A stretch of DNA of 64,000 nt from Streptomyces indicus (GCF_900100315.1 NZ_FNFF01000003.1:499086-563085); one strand, 5' to 3'. Shown: positions 25,357-35,089, counted from the first letter of the stretch. Numbers and translations: made by a program. The notes: generated by a model from the sequence alone, not told the origin.

Positions 25357-25379
25357 TTAATAGTCATCACGACTATAAA
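25357..25379 (-). promoter_or_regulatory. Palindromic operator, probable NrtR site
   Basis: ATAGTC (25360-25365), a 5-base spacer and GACTAT (25371-25376) form a perfect inverted repeat that extends to 8 of 9 pairs. TAGTC..GACTA is the core of NrtR operators as I know them. It covers the -10 element, the predicted transcription start and the edge of the pnuC ribosome binding site, so binding should repress the operon. Confidence 0.75.
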
Positions 25380-25400
25380 GAGACGGGCACGGAATCACAA
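25372..25400 (-). promoter_or_regulatory. Promoter of the pnuC operon
   Basis: On the minus strand TTGTGA (25400-25395), a 17-base spacer and TATAGT (25377-25372) give a good sigma-70-type promoter. The predicted start near 25365 leaves a leader of only about 20 nt. Confidence 0.6.
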
Positions 25401-25474
25401 GGCACTTCGGCGTACGGACCGCGGAAACGACGCGCGGCCGGCTCAGACCCGGGTGCCCGCCCGCTCGGCCGGAC

Positions 25475-25520
25475 GCTCCCCCGGCGCATACGGCGCCCTC
25501 GGCTCCCCCGGCGCATACGG
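25475..25520. repeat. 27-bp direct repeat
   Basis: A 19-base sequence beginning GCTCCCCCGG and ending CATACGG occurs at 25475-25493 and 25502-25520, offset by 27 bp. Confidence 0.85.
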
Positions 25521-25609
25521 AGGCTTCGGCTCCGGCGGTGCCTTCGGCGGCACGAGCAGCAGCGACGAACGGCCGGTCGCCGTACCGGCCGGCGGCGCCA
25601 AAAGGAAGC

Positions 25610-25639
25610 GGCCGGGCCCGGAGAACTCCGGACCCGGCC
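25610..25639 (-). terminator. Intrinsic terminator after rluB
   Basis: GGCCGGG-c-CCGGAG (25610-25623) pairs with CTCCGG-a-CCCGGCC (25626-25639), 13 pairs with one mismatch. On the minus strand it is followed by CTTCCTTTT. It lies 28 bp past the rluB stop. Confidence 0.8.
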
Positions 25640-25667
25640 GACAGCCGTGCCAGTCATGCCACAGGGC

Positions 25668-26804
25668 CTACAGATCGACCTCGCGCATCAGCATCCCCAC
25701 CTCGGTGTTGCTGAGGCGGCGCAGCCAGCCCGACTTCTGGTCGCCCAGGCCGATCGGGCCGAAGTGGGTGCGGACCAGCTTCTCGACCGGGAAGCCCGCC
25801 TCGGCGAGCATGCGGCGCACGATGTGCTTGCGGCCCTCGTGCAGCGTGACCTCGACCAGGTAGTTCTTGCCGGTCTGCTGCACGACCCGGAAGTGGTCGG
25901 CGCGGGCGTACCCGTCCTCCAGCTGGATGCCGTCCTTGAGGATCCGGCCGATCTCGCGGGGCAGCGGCCCGGTGATGGCCGCGAGGTAGGTCTTCTTCAC
26001 GCCGTAGCGCGGGTGCGTGAGGCGGTGGGCCAGCTCACCGTGGTTGGTGAGCAGGATGATGCCCTCGGTCTCGGTGTCGAGCCGGCCCACGTGGAACAGC
26101 CGCGTCTCGCGGTTGGTCACGTAATCGCCCAGGCACTGCCGCCCGTCCGGGTCCTCCATGGTGGAGACGACGCCGGCCGGCTTGTTCAGGGCGAAGAACT
26201 GGTACGACTGCGTGGCCACGGTCAGACCGTCGACCTTGATCTCGTCCTTCTCGGGGTCCACACGCAGACCCTGCTCCAGGACGATCTCGCCGTTGACCTC
26301 GACCCGGGCCTGCTCGATCAGCTCCTCGCAGGCGCGCCGCGAGCCGTAGCCGGCGCGCGCGAGCACCTTCTGCAGGCGCTCGCCCTCCTGCTCGGCGCCC
26401 GGGAAGGTCTTGGGCAGCTTGAGGTCCTTCTTGCCCGCGTACCGCTCCCGGTTGCGCTCCTCCTGGCGCGTCTCGTACTCCCGGGAGTAGCCGCGCTCGC
26501 TACGCCCGCCGCGGCCCTGCGAGGTACGCGGTCCGCCCTTGGCGCCGCCGCGCGCGGACGCGCCACGACCGCTGCGCGCACCCGCGCTGCCGTCGCCGGG
26601 GCTCACGTCGTAGCGACGCTCCTCGGGGCGCGGCTTGCGCGGACGGCCCGCGCCGCCGCCCTGTCCGCCGCCCTGCCGGTCGTCGCGGTTGTTGCCGGCG
26701 CCGCGGTAGTTCCCGCGGCCGCCGCTCTTGCCACTGCTACGGCCACCGCTGTTGCCACCACGGCTCCCGCCGTTGTTTCCGCTGTTCCTGCCGTTGCTAC
26801 GCAT
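25668..26804 (-). CDS. rluB: 23S rRNA pseudouridine synthase (RluB/RsuA family)
   Basis: A 378-residue protein. Residues about 1-130 are a Gly/Arg/Ser/Asn-rich disordered region with many RGG-like steps, probably RNA-binding. An S4 domain follows (ERLQKVLARAGYGSRRACEELIEQARVEVNG in part), then the catalytic domain with the essential Asp in HVGRLDTETEG, LTHPRYGVKKTYLA and GRKHIVRRML. It should make pseudouridine in 23S rRNA. Its ATG shares one base with the scpB stop (TGATG). The scpA-scpB-rluB order is widely conserved in Gram-positive bacteria. Confidence 0.92.
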   Translation of the reverse strand: MRSNGRNSGNNGGSRGGNSGGRSSGKSGGRGNYRGAGNNRDDRQGGGQGGGAGRPRKPRPEERRYDVSPGDGSAGARSGRGASARGGAKGGPRTSQGRGGRSERGYSREYETRQEERNRERYAGKKDLKLPKTFPGAEQEGERLQKVLARAGYGSRRACEELIEQARVEVNGEIVLEQGLRVDPEKDEIKVDGLTVATQSYQFFALNKPAGVVSTMEDPDGRQCLGDYVTNRETRLFHVGRLDTETEGIILLTNHGELAHRLTHPRYGVKKTYLAAITGPLPREIGRILKDGIQLEDGYARADHFRVVQQTGKNYLVEVTLHEGRKHIVRRMLAEAGFPVEKLVRTHFGPIGLGDQKSGWLRRLSNTEVGMLMREVDL

Positions 26805-27462
26805 CAAAGTTCCGTCTTGTCGTCATCGTCGGTATCCGGTGCATCCGGATCGAACGACGGGACTCCTTCCAACGTGTCGGCCTCGATCGCCTCCGCCTCG
26901 GGCAGGAAGGGCGCGAGCTCCGGGAGCTCGTCCAGGCCGCGCAGGCCCATCCGCTCCAGGAAGTAGTTCGTCGTCCTGTACAGGATCGCACCTGTTTCGG
27001 GTTCCGCGCCCGCCTCCTCGACCAGACCCCGCTGGAGCAGGGTCCGCATGACGCCGTCGCAGTTCACTCCGCGTACCGCCGATACCCGGGAACGGCTGAC
27101 CGGCTGCCGGTACGCGACCACGGCGAGCGTCTCCAGGGCCGCCTGGGTGAGCCGGGCCTGCTGGCCGTCCAGGACGAAGCGCTCCACGGCCGCGGCGTAC
27201 TCGGGGCGGGTGTAGAACCGCCAGCCGCCGGCGATCAGGCGCAGCTCGAAGCCGCGGCCCTGCACCGTGTACTCGTCGGCCAGCTCCCGCAGGGCGTCGG
27301 CGATCTTGCGCCGCGACCGGTCGAGGATCTTGGCGAGGTGCTCCTCGGTGACGGGCTCGTCGACGACCATGAGCACCGCTTCGAGCGCGGGCTTCAGTTC
27401 GAGCCCGGCGACGTCGAGCAGCCCGGCGGGGGCCTCCTGGCTCTCTTCTGCGGCTGGGGTGC

Positions 27463-27466
<4 letters not shown>
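26804..27466 (-). CDS. scpB: Segregation and condensation protein B
   Basis: A 220-residue ScpB with the two winged-helix domains of the family: LKPALEAVLMVVDEPVTEEHLAKIL at the start and TQAALETLAVVAYRQPVSRSRVSAVRGV in the second, then TTNYFLERMGLRGLDELPEL. An acidic tail (DDDDKTEL) ends the protein. ScpB joins ScpA and SMC in the condensin complex that compacts and separates chromosomes. The GTG start overlaps the scpA stop by 4 bases. Confidence 0.94.
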
Positions 27467-28647
<1,181 letters not shown>

Positions 28648-28746
28648 CGTCGTCCAAGGTCAGACAGGAAACGGGGGCGGGCCCGCGAGGGCACCCCGCA
28701 GGCTACCGCCCCGGTGTACGGCGCCCGCGGACGCCGTACCGGAAAC

Positions 28747-29295
28747 TCACCGGCCCCGCAGCCGCCGCACGAGAATGCTCGCGTCGCCGCGCGACTCCAG
28801 GTCGGCGAGCACCACCGCGACCGCCTCGCGCACGATCCGCCCGCGGTCCACCGCGAGCCCGTGCTCGCCGCGCAGCACGAGGCGCGCGTGCTCCAGGTCC
28901 ATCAGCTCCTCGGCGGAGACGTACACGGTGATCTTCTCGTCGTGCCGCTCACGGCCGCTGGGCCGCCGCGCCGCACGCCCGCGCTTGCGGGCCGCGGAGG
29001 CAGCCGGCTTGGCCGCACCCGAACTCTCCGCACCGGCGGGCCGCTTGGCCCGCGGCGCCTGTGCGGCGGGCTGCTCCTCCTCGGTCCTGGCCCGCGAGGC
29101 CTCGCCCGACTCCGCGTCGGCTGCCGTGTGTTCGGCCTCGTCCGCGGCGGCACCGGAGGCAGCGGCCGCCGCGTCGCTCTCACCGGCGGGCGCGGGCACC
29201 CGCGCCTCACCGTTCGCCTGCTTGCGCGGAGAGGACGCCTGGAGCGCCATCCCCCCGGTCGTACGGAACAGTTCGTCGGCCCCGGGCAGACTCAC
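28747..29295 (-). CDS. Small basic protein with RHH-like C-terminus, parA partner
   Basis: A 182-residue protein I do not recognise by name. Residues about 1-115 are Ala/Glu/Arg-rich and disordered. The last 60 residues (HDEKITVYVSAEELMDLEHARLVL through REAVAVVLADLES) have the strand-helix-helix pattern and spacing of ribbon-helix-helix DNA-binding proteins. The GTG at 29295 overlaps the parA stop by 4 bases, so it is coupled to parA; a GTG 12 bp upstream is the alternative. A small DNA-binding partner replacing ParB for this orphan ParA is my inference. Confidence 0.65.
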   Translation of the reverse strand: MSLPGADELFRTTGGMALQASSPRKQANGEARVPAPAGESDAAAAASGAAADEAEHTAADAESGEASRARTEEEQPAAQAPRAKRPAGAESSGAAKPAASAARKRGRAARRPSGRERHDEKITVYVSAEELMDLEHARLVLRGEHGLAVDRGRIVREAVAVVLADLESRGDASILVRRLRGR

Positions 29296-30485
29296 TCGGC
29301 GTGACACCGGGCGAGCACCTCCCTGGCGAGCTGGCGGTAGGCGGCCGCACCAACGGAGTTGGAGGCGTACGTGGTGATCGGCTCACCGGCGACCGTGGTC
29401 TCCGGGAAGCGGACCGTGCGCCCGATGACCGTGTGGTAGACGTGATCGTCGAAGGCCTCGACGACGCGCGCGAGCACCTCACGGCTGTGCACCGTGCGGG
29501 AGTCGTACATCGTCGCGAGGATGCCGTCCAACTCCAGGTCGGGGTTGAGACGTTCCTGCACCTTCTCGATCGTCTCGGTGAGCAGCGCGACACCGCGCAG
29601 GGCGAAGAACTCGCACTCGAGCGGCACGATCACCTTGTGCGCGGCAGTAAGCGCGTTCACGGTCAGCAGGCCGAGGGACGGCTGACAGTCGATCACGATG
29701 TAGTCGTAGTCCTGCATCAGCGGCTTGAGCGCACGCTGGAGCGTGGACTCGCGCGCGACCTCGCTCACCAACTGCACTTCGGCGGCGGACAGGTCGATGT
29801 TGCTGGGCAGCAGGTCCATGTTGGGCACTGCGGTCTTCAGGAGCACCTCGTCGGCCGCCATGCCCCGCTCCATGAGCAGGTTGTAGACGGTGAGGTCGAG
29901 CTCCATCGGGTTGACACCGAGACCGACCGACAGGGCACCCTGCGGGTCGAAGTCGACGAGCAGCACGCGGCGTCCGTACTCCGCGAGCGCGGCACCCAGG
30001 TTGATGGTCGACGTGGTCTTGCCGACGCCGCCCTTCTGGTTGCACATCGCGATGATCTTCGCGGGCCCGTGGTCCGTCAGCGGACCCGGGATCGGGAAGT
30101 ACGGCAGCGGACGCCCCGTCGGGCCGATGCGCTCCCGGCGCTGGCGGGCAGCGTCCGGGGCCAGCGTGGCCGCGTATTCGGGGTCGGGCTCGTACTCGGC
30201 GTCGGGGTCGTAGAAGTGACCCTCGGGCAGTTCGTCGTAGTCGGCGAAATGCGTCGGGGTCTCACCACTCCGGTCGCCGGCCATGGCGTTCACTTGATGG
30301 CCATCCATGCTCTGGTGGGCGTTCAGCGTCTGCGTGGGGGCGATGCGCTGTGTGTTCTGCCGCTCCGCGAAAGTGCGTACCGCGACTGAGCCGACAGCGC
30401 CGGCGGCTTCGAACCCCGAGGGGCCCGATCCCTGCGCAGGCATTCCTGGTTGGCCACCCCCGGGAGTAAATGTCGACTCATTCAC
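29292..30485 (-). CDS. Orphan ParA-family ATPase
   Basis: A 397-residue ParA/Soj-type ATPase. A Gly/Pro/Gln-rich, then acidic N-terminal extension (about 1-135) precedes the deviant Walker A KGGVGKTT (about 151-158), VDFDPQGALSVGLG, VIDCQPSLGLLTVNAL and the C-terminal VRFPETTVAGEPIT. No parB or clear parS is in the window; the true parAB pair of Streptomyces lies near oriC, so this is a second ParA, grouped here with scpAB. GTG at 30485 has AAGGAGG 11 bases upstream, a little far. It may position a cargo other than the origin. Confidence 0.9.
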   Translation of the reverse strand: MNESTFTPGGGQPGMPAQGSGPSGFEAAGAVGSVAVRTFAERQNTQRIAPTQTLNAHQSMDGHQVNAMAGDRSGETPTHFADYDELPEGHFYDPDAEYEPDPEYAATLAPDAARQRRERIGPTGRPLPYFPIPGPLTDHGPAKIIAMCNQKGGVGKTTSTINLGAALAEYGRRVLLVDFDPQGALSVGLGVNPMELDLTVYNLLMERGMAADEVLLKTAVPNMDLLPSNIDLSAAEVQLVSEVARESTLQRALKPLMQDYDYIVIDCQPSLGLLTVNALTAAHKVIVPLECEFFALRGVALLTETIEKVQERLNPDLELDGILATMYDSRTVHSREVLARVVEAFDDHVYHTVIGRTVRFPETTVAGEPITTYASNSVGAAAYRQLAREVLARCHAE

Positions 30486-30535
30486 AAGTCGTCTTACCTC
30501 CTTGGGTGACCAGGAACATTTATCGATAGGTCAGC

Positions 30536-30576
30536 GTGACACCATGCCGACGGTTGGCGACTCTATGGCGTGTCAC
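30536..30576. promoter_or_regulatory. Spaced inverted repeat upstream of parA
   Basis: GTGACAC (30536-30542) and GTGTCAC (30570-30576) are a perfect 7-bp inverted repeat 27 bases apart, with CAT and ATG next to each arm allowing three more pairs. It lies 50-90 bp before the parA start and could be an operator for the adjacent RHH-like protein. Confidence 0.3.
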
Positions 30577-30678
30577 CGGTCCGCAGCAACACAATCCGCC
30601 GGACCCGGCCCGATGTGTCGGCAATGGAACAGCAGCCTGTCAAGGGTGGACCCGCCCCGTACAGGGACCAGTCCGCGG

Positions 30679-30698
30679 GTTTCACGGGTGTGCGAAAC
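30679..30698. promoter_or_regulatory. parS-like imperfect palindrome
   Basis: GTTTCACGGG followed by TGTGCGAAAC has the outer arms of parS (GTTTCAC and GTGAAAC) but with one arm mismatch and 6 extra central bases. It should not bind ParB as such. Confidence 0.2.
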
Positions 30699-30768
30699 GG
30701 TTAAACAGTTACGTTCGAGGCGAGTTGAGCGTCTCTCGCAAAGTGACCGGATCCACAGCAGGAACGCG

Positions 30769-30802
30769 GACGGCCGGACCTTGCGAACAAGGTCCGGCCG
30801 TC
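30769..30802 (-). terminator. Terminator of ald
   Basis: A perfect 15-bp stem (30769-30783 with 30788-30802) around CGAA, 74 bp beyond the ald stop. Confidence 0.85.
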
Positions 30803-30875
30803 TGCGTCGGGTTGACGCGTGGCGTTGACCGACCGACCGACAGGAGTGGTCAGTTCACGCGAAAAAGCGTCCGGA

Positions 30876-31991
30876 TCAGCCGAGGAGCGTGCTCAGCTCG
30901 ACGTGCTCCATGCCGTGCGCCTCGGCCACGGGACCGTAGACGACCTGGCCCTCGTGGGTGTTGAGGCCCAGCGCGAGCGCGGGGTCGCGGCGCAGCGCCT
31001 CCACCCAGCCGTGGTTGGCGAGTTCGACGATGTACGGAAGCGTCGCGTTGGTGAGCGCGTACGTCGAGGTGTTCGGGACGGCGCCCGGCATGTTGGCCAC
31101 GCAGTAGAAGACCGAGTCGTGGACCTTGAAGGTCGGCTCGGCGTGCGTGGTCGGGTGCGAGTCCTCGAAGCAGCCGCCCTGGTCGATCGCAATGTCGACA
31201 AGAACACTTCCGGGCTTCATCCGGGACACCAGCTCGTTGGTGACCAGCTTCGGCGCCTTGGCACCGGGAATGAGCACGGCACCGATGACGAGGTCGGCGT
31301 CGAGGACGGCCTTCTCGAGCTCGAAGGCGTTGGACATGATCGCGCGCACCTTGGTGCCGAAGATCTTGTCGGCCTCGCGCAGCTTGTTGACGTCCTTGTC
31401 GAGCAGCGTGACGTGGAAGCCGAGACCGACGGCGATCTGCGTGGCGTTCCAGCCGGAGACGCCGGCGCCGATGACGACGGCCTTGCCGGGGTGGGTGCCG
31501 GGCACGCCGCCGGGCAGGACACCGCGGCCGCCGGCCGGGGCCATCAGGTGGTAGGCGCCGACCTGCGGGGCCAGGCGGCCCGCGACCTCGGACATCGGGG
31601 CGAGCAGCGGCAGGGCGCGGTTCGCGGTCTCGACGGTCTCGTACGCGATCGCCGTGGTGCCGGACTCCAGGAGCGCGTCGGTGCACTCCTTGGAGGCGGC
31701 CAGGTGCAGGTAGGTGAAGAGCGTCTGGTCCTTGCGGAGGCGGTGGTACTCCTCGGCGATCGGCTCCTTGACCTTCAGGAGCAGATCGGCGGTGGCCCAG
31801 ACCTCGTCGGCGGTCGGCAGGATCGTCGCGCCCGCGGAGACGTACTCCTCGTTGGAGATCGAGGAGCCGACACCGGCGTCGTGCTCGATGAAGACCTGGT
31901 GGCCGTGGCGCACGAGCTCATGCACGCCGGCGGGGGTGATCGCCACCCGGAACTCGTTGTTCTTGACCTCGCGGGGGATGCCGACCTTCAT
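30876..31991 (-). CDS. ald: Alanine dehydrogenase
   Basis: A 371-residue NAD-dependent enzyme that interconverts L-alanine and pyruvate plus ammonia. The N-terminus [21 protein letters not shown] with the catalytic Lys region, YLHLAA with the catalytic His, and the Rossmann motif [11 protein letters not shown] are all standard, and the length is normal. ATG at 31991 follows AAGGA at a somewhat long distance. It is monocistronic with a strong terminator. In actinobacteria ald is often controlled by an Lrp-type regulator; a TTGAA-N3-TTCAA palindrome lies about 140 bp upstream. Confidence 0.96.
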   Translation of the reverse strand: MKVGIPREVKNNEFRVAITPAGVHELVRHGHQVFIEHDAGVGSSISNEEYVSAGATILPTADEVWATADLLLKVKEPIAEEYHRLRKDQTLFTYLHLAASKECTDALLESGTTAIAYETVETANRALPLLAPMSEVAGRLAPQVGAYHLMAPAGGRGVLPGGVPGTHPGKAVVIGAGVSGWNATQIAVGLGFHVTLLDKDVNKLREADKIFGTKVRAIMSNAFELEKAVLDADLVIGAVLIPGAKAPKLVTNELVSRMKPGSVLVDIAIDQGGCFEDSHPTTHAEPTFKVHDSVFYCVANMPGAVPNTSTYALTNATLPYIVELANHGWVEALRRDPALALGLNTHEGQVVYGPVAEAHGMEHVELSTLLG

Positions 31992-32127
31992 CGTCGATCA
32001 CGGTCCTTGGCTCAGGGAAATACACGGGCATAGACACACGAACCCGAATGCAGAGAGCGCAACGGGCGTAGGCCGCAGAAGTAGGCGGCGAAGCCAGTCT
32101 AATGAAGGATGACGCGCTGTCTAGCCT

Positions 32128-32140
32128 TTGAAAGCTTCAA
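32128..32140. promoter_or_regulatory. TTGAA-N3-TTCAA palindrome upstream of ald
   Basis: A perfect 5-bp-arm inverted repeat with a 3-base centre, in the 212-bp spacer that must hold the ald promoter. AT-rich dyads of this type suit Lrp/AsnC regulators; no such regulator gene is nearby. Confidence 0.25.
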
Positions 32141-32203
32141 TCTGATCTGGATGCACTACGGATTTCGTAGGCCATCGGCTCCGACTACCCACACACCACC
32201 GGA

Positions 32204-34234
32204 CTACTGCGCTCCGTGGAGCTCTTCTCCCAGCATGCGCTCCGCCGCGGCCCTGTGCAGTCCGGCCGCCGCACTGTCGCCGAGCCGGTCGAGGGTGTCC
32301 GCGAGCCGCACCTGGAGCGCGGCCTGCAGCCGTACGTCCTCGGCCTTGCGCGCCCACTCCACGGCCTCCTGGCAGGTGCGCAGCGACTCCTCGGGGCGCC
32401 CCGCGTACTCCTGCACCCGGGCCATCTCGCTCAGGGCCCGCGCATACGCCGGGACATCGGCGAGCTTGCGGTGCCCGGCCGCCGCCGAGCGCCAGTTGCG
32501 CAGCGCCTCCCCGTACTGCCCCGCGTACGTGTGCGCGGTGCCCAGCCGCCCGTACAGGCGGGCCGCCTCGGCGCGCTCGCCGCGCGCGAGCCGCTGGGTG
32601 AGGGCGCGGCCGAACCAGTCGGCGGCCCGGTACCAGTCCCCCAGCTCCTGGTAGGCCCCGCCGATGGACTCCATCGCACGCCCGGAGGCGTACGGGTCCG
32701 CTGCGGCCCGTGCCGTGTCGAGCGCGGCGCGGTAGCGGGCCAGCGCCTCCTGGGTACGGCCGGTCCGGGCGTCGAGATCGGCGAGGTTCAGGAGCGCGGC
32801 GGCCTTCTCGCGGGGCAGGTCACGCCGCTCGGCCACGTCGAGGACCAGGCCGTGGATTCCGTACAGCTCGGGAGCCGCCGCCTCGGTGCCCCGGTGGGCG
32901 ACCAGAGCGCGGGTGAGCGCGGCCATCAACCGCCGTGCGAGCGTGTCGAGTTCACCGTCGGCTACCGCGAGCCGGGCCGAGGCCAGCAGCGCAGGCTGGC
33001 GGAGGCTCAGCCACTGCGCAGCGGCCGCCGGGTTCGGAAACCGCAGCGCACGCGGCAGTCCGGCCAGCTTCTTGCGCGCGGGAGAACCGTCCGGCTCGGT
33101 CACGGCCCGGCAGGACTGGAGCAGCCGTACGGTCCGCTCCAGCATCCGGGCCCGGGCCAGCTGCACCTCGGCGGGCCGGTCCTGGACCTCGGTGAGCGCC
33201 TTCAGGAGCGGGTGCAGGGCGCCGGGCACCTCGTACTGCTCGCGGACGGCGTCGGCGGGGCGCAGCAGCCCGAGCCCGACGAAGTCCTCGAGGGTGGTGC
33301 GCGCGGCCGAGACCGAGCAGCCGGCGAGCGCGGAGGCGGTGTGCGCGTCGGCGAGGCCGGCGGGCGCGAGGGACAGCAGTCGCAGTATCCGGGCGGCCGG
33401 GGAGGGCAGCGACTCGTAGACGAAGCGGAAGACGCGCGCGAGCGGGTCCTTGGTCCCGGTCTCGTCCTCGGGCACGTTGCGCAGCGCCTTGCCCAGCTCG
33501 GCGACGGAGGCCTTGGGGCGGGCGGCGAGCCAGCCGCCGGCGAGGACCAGGGCGGCGGGCTGGTGGGCGCAGAGTTCGGCGAGTGACTCTGCGGCGCGCG
33601 GGTCCACGGTGATGCGCACCGAGCCCGTGGAGCAGCTCAGGAGCTCCAGGGCGGACTTGGTGTCGAGCCCGCCGAGCGTGCAGGGCCGCACATCGGCGAT
33701 CCCTGTGAGCGGGCCTTCGGAGGTGGCGACGACCAGGCACTCCGGCGAGTCCGGCAGCAGCGGCTCCACCTGCTCGGCATCCGCCGCGCCGTCCAGGATC
33801 AGAAGCACTCTCCGTACGGAAAGGGCCGTGCGCAGCGACGCGGCGAGGTCGTCCTCGGCGGCGCCGGGCGGGGTCGGGAAGTCGAGGGCGCCGAGCAGCT
33901 CACGCGCGGTGCGCTCGGTGGGGACGCGGGTGCCGTCGGGCTCGGTCAGGCCGGCGCGCAGCACGCCGTCCGGGTAGCGGTCCTTGATCTGACCCGCGAG
34001 CTCCTCGGCGAGCGCGGTGCGCCCGGAGCCCGGGCGGCCCGCGATCAGGAGGACACGGGCGCGGGGCGGCTTCTTGCCGGCGAGGGTGTCGAGCCCGGTG
34101 CGCTCGATGTCGGCGCGCAGCTCCTTCAACTCCCGCTGCCGGCCGACGAATTCATGACGGCCGCGCACCGGGTCCCCCTCGGTCCCCTCGGCCCGTACCG
34201 ACGCCGTGTGGGTGTCCACCGCCTGATCCGTCAC
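32204..34234 (-). CDS. STAND-type (NB-ARC-like) ATPase with TPR repeats
   Basis: A 676-residue signalling ATPase. FVGRQRELKELRADI opens a STAND module; the P-loop reads GRPGSGRTA with Arg72 replacing the usual Lys; Walker B is VLLILDGAADAEQVEPLLP. A winged-helix part follows (about 280-350), then about six TPR units from residue 430 (EKAAALLNLADLDARTGRTQEALARYR and similar). It resembles the AfsR-type regulators of Streptomyces without their DNA-binding SARP domain. GTG at 34234 follows GGGAG. It is alone, between ald and a Nudix gene. Ligand, partner and output are unknown. Confidence 0.82.
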   Translation of the reverse strand: MTDQAVDTHTASVRAEGTEGDPVRGRHEFVGRQRELKELRADIERTGLDTLAGKKPPRARVLLIAGRPGSGRTALAEELAGQIKDRYPDGVLRAGLTEPDGTRVPTERTARELLGALDFPTPPGAAEDDLAASLRTALSVRRVLLILDGAADAEQVEPLLPDSPECLVVATSEGPLTGIADVRPCTLGGLDTKSALELLSCSTGSVRITVDPRAAESLAELCAHQPAALVLAGGWLAARPKASVAELGKALRNVPEDETGTKDPLARVFRFVYESLPSPAARILRLLSLAPAGLADAHTASALAGCSVSAARTTLEDFVGLGLLRPADAVREQYEVPGALHPLLKALTEVQDRPAEVQLARARMLERTVRLLQSCRAVTEPDGSPARKKLAGLPRALRFPNPAAAAQWLSLRQPALLASARLAVADGELDTLARRLMAALTRALVAHRGTEAAAPELYGIHGLVLDVAERRDLPREKAAALLNLADLDARTGRTQEALARYRAALDTARAAADPYASGRAMESIGGAYQELGDWYRAADWFGRALTQRLARGERAEAARLYGRLGTAHTYAGQYGEALRNWRSAAAGHRKLADVPAYARALSEMARVQEYAGRPEESLRTCQEAVEWARKAEDVRLQAALQVRLADTLDRLGDSAAAGLHRAAAERMLGEELHGAQ

Positions 34235-34427
34235 GGGTCATGCTCCCGTCCAGCCGCACCGCCACGGCCGCGGCTGCGGCCGGGGAAGAGACGGCGCACC
34301 AGGTCAGTCTCCGGTGCGTTCCGTCGTCGTCGAGCGTAGTTCACGCATCGTGACGGAAGCCGGTGAGCGCGGCGGACAGATCCCTCGATCGGATCAGCCG
34401 ATGGTCACACCGGAGGGGCCGGATGGG

Positions 34428-34473
34428 CCGACGGCTCCCTCAGGCCTCGACCGACGGCTCCCTCAGGCCTCGA
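34428..34473. repeat. Perfect 23-bp tandem duplication over a stop codon
   Basis: The 23 bases at 34428-34450 are repeated exactly at 34451-34473. The second copy contains the stop codon of the Nudix gene (34463-34465), so the first copy is a recent duplicate of the gene end. Confidence 0.95.
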
Positions 34474-35089
34474 AGGGACGGGCGGGCCAGGGCGCCTCGG
34501 CGGGGCGCAGCGCGTCCAGGCCGTCGCCCTGCTGCGCGGCGATCAGCGAAAGCACGCCCACGACCAGGCAGTTGTTCTGGAGCTCGCCGGCGAGCACGCC
34601 GCGCACGAGCTCGTCGAGCGGCACCCGCCTGAGCTCCATGTCGGCCTCCTCCTCGGCCACTTCGAAGCGCTTGCCCTCGGCCTCGGAGAGATCGCGTGCG
34701 AGGAACACGCGTACGGCTTCGTCGCTGCCGCCCGGCGTCGTGTAGACGTCGGCGAGCACCCGCCAGTCCTCGGCCTTGACGTGCGCCTCCTCGTAGAGCT
34801 CGCGCTGCGCGGCGTGCAGCGGGTTCTCGCCGGGGACGTCGAGGAGCCCGGCGGGGATCTCCCAGAGCTTGCGGCGCACGGGGTGGCGGTACTGGCGGAT
34901 CACCAGCACGCGGCCGAGGTCGTCGAGGGCGACCACCGCCACCGAGCCGGGGTGCACCTGGTAGTCGCGGCGCGCGACGGACCCGTCGGGCATCTCCACG
35001 TCGTCGGTGCGGACGCTGGTCTTCTTGCCGGCGAAGGGGGTGGCGGAGGCCGTGATCCGCCATTCCTCGGCGGTGTCCTTGATCGTCAT
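34463..35089 (-). CDS. Nudix hydrolase, ADP-ribose pyrophosphatase type
   Basis: A 208-residue Nudix enzyme. VVALDDLGRVLVIRQYRHPVRRKLWEIPAGLLD is the typical ADP-ribose pyrophosphatase lead-in, followed by the box E-x7-REL-x-EE (GENPLHAAQRELYEEA), where the last Gly of the classic box is His. It should split ADP-ribose or a similar dinucleotide into ribose phosphate and a nucleotide. I start at the ATG at 35089 because GGAGG lies 7 bases upstream. It sits 115 bp downstream of pyrG on the same strand, possibly in one transcript. Confidence 0.9.
   Translation of the reverse strand: MTIKDTAEEWRITASATPFAGKKTSVRTDDVEMPDGSVARRDYQVHPGSVAVVALDDLGRVLVIRQYRHPVRRKLWEIPAGLLDVPGENPLHAAQRELYEEAHVKAEDWRVLADVYTTPGGSDEAVRVFLARDLSEAEGKRFEVAEEEADMELRRVPLDELVRGVLAGELQNNCLVVGVLSLIAAQQGDGLDALRPAEAPWPARPFEA

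Larger units (their letters stand above)
25401..25667. other. Spacer between pnuC promoter and rluB terminator
   Basis: This part of the 321-bp spacer has no supported gene. It holds the rluB terminator, a 27-bp direct repeat, and a Pro-rich minus-strand frame (ending at 25443) that looks like composition, not a gene. Confidence 0.45.
30486..30875. other. Spacer between parA and ald
   Basis: The 390 bp carry no gene I can support. They hold the ald terminator, the parA promoter region, and two imperfect inverted repeats listed separately. Confidence 0.5.

Noticed and set aside
25443..25600. Pro-rich minus-strand small gene
   Set aside because: No convincing start or ribosome binding site, overlaps the rluB terminator, and is explained by a 27-bp repeat.
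30679..30698. parS site
   Set aside because: Outer arms resemble parS, but six extra central bases and a mismatch should abolish ParB binding.
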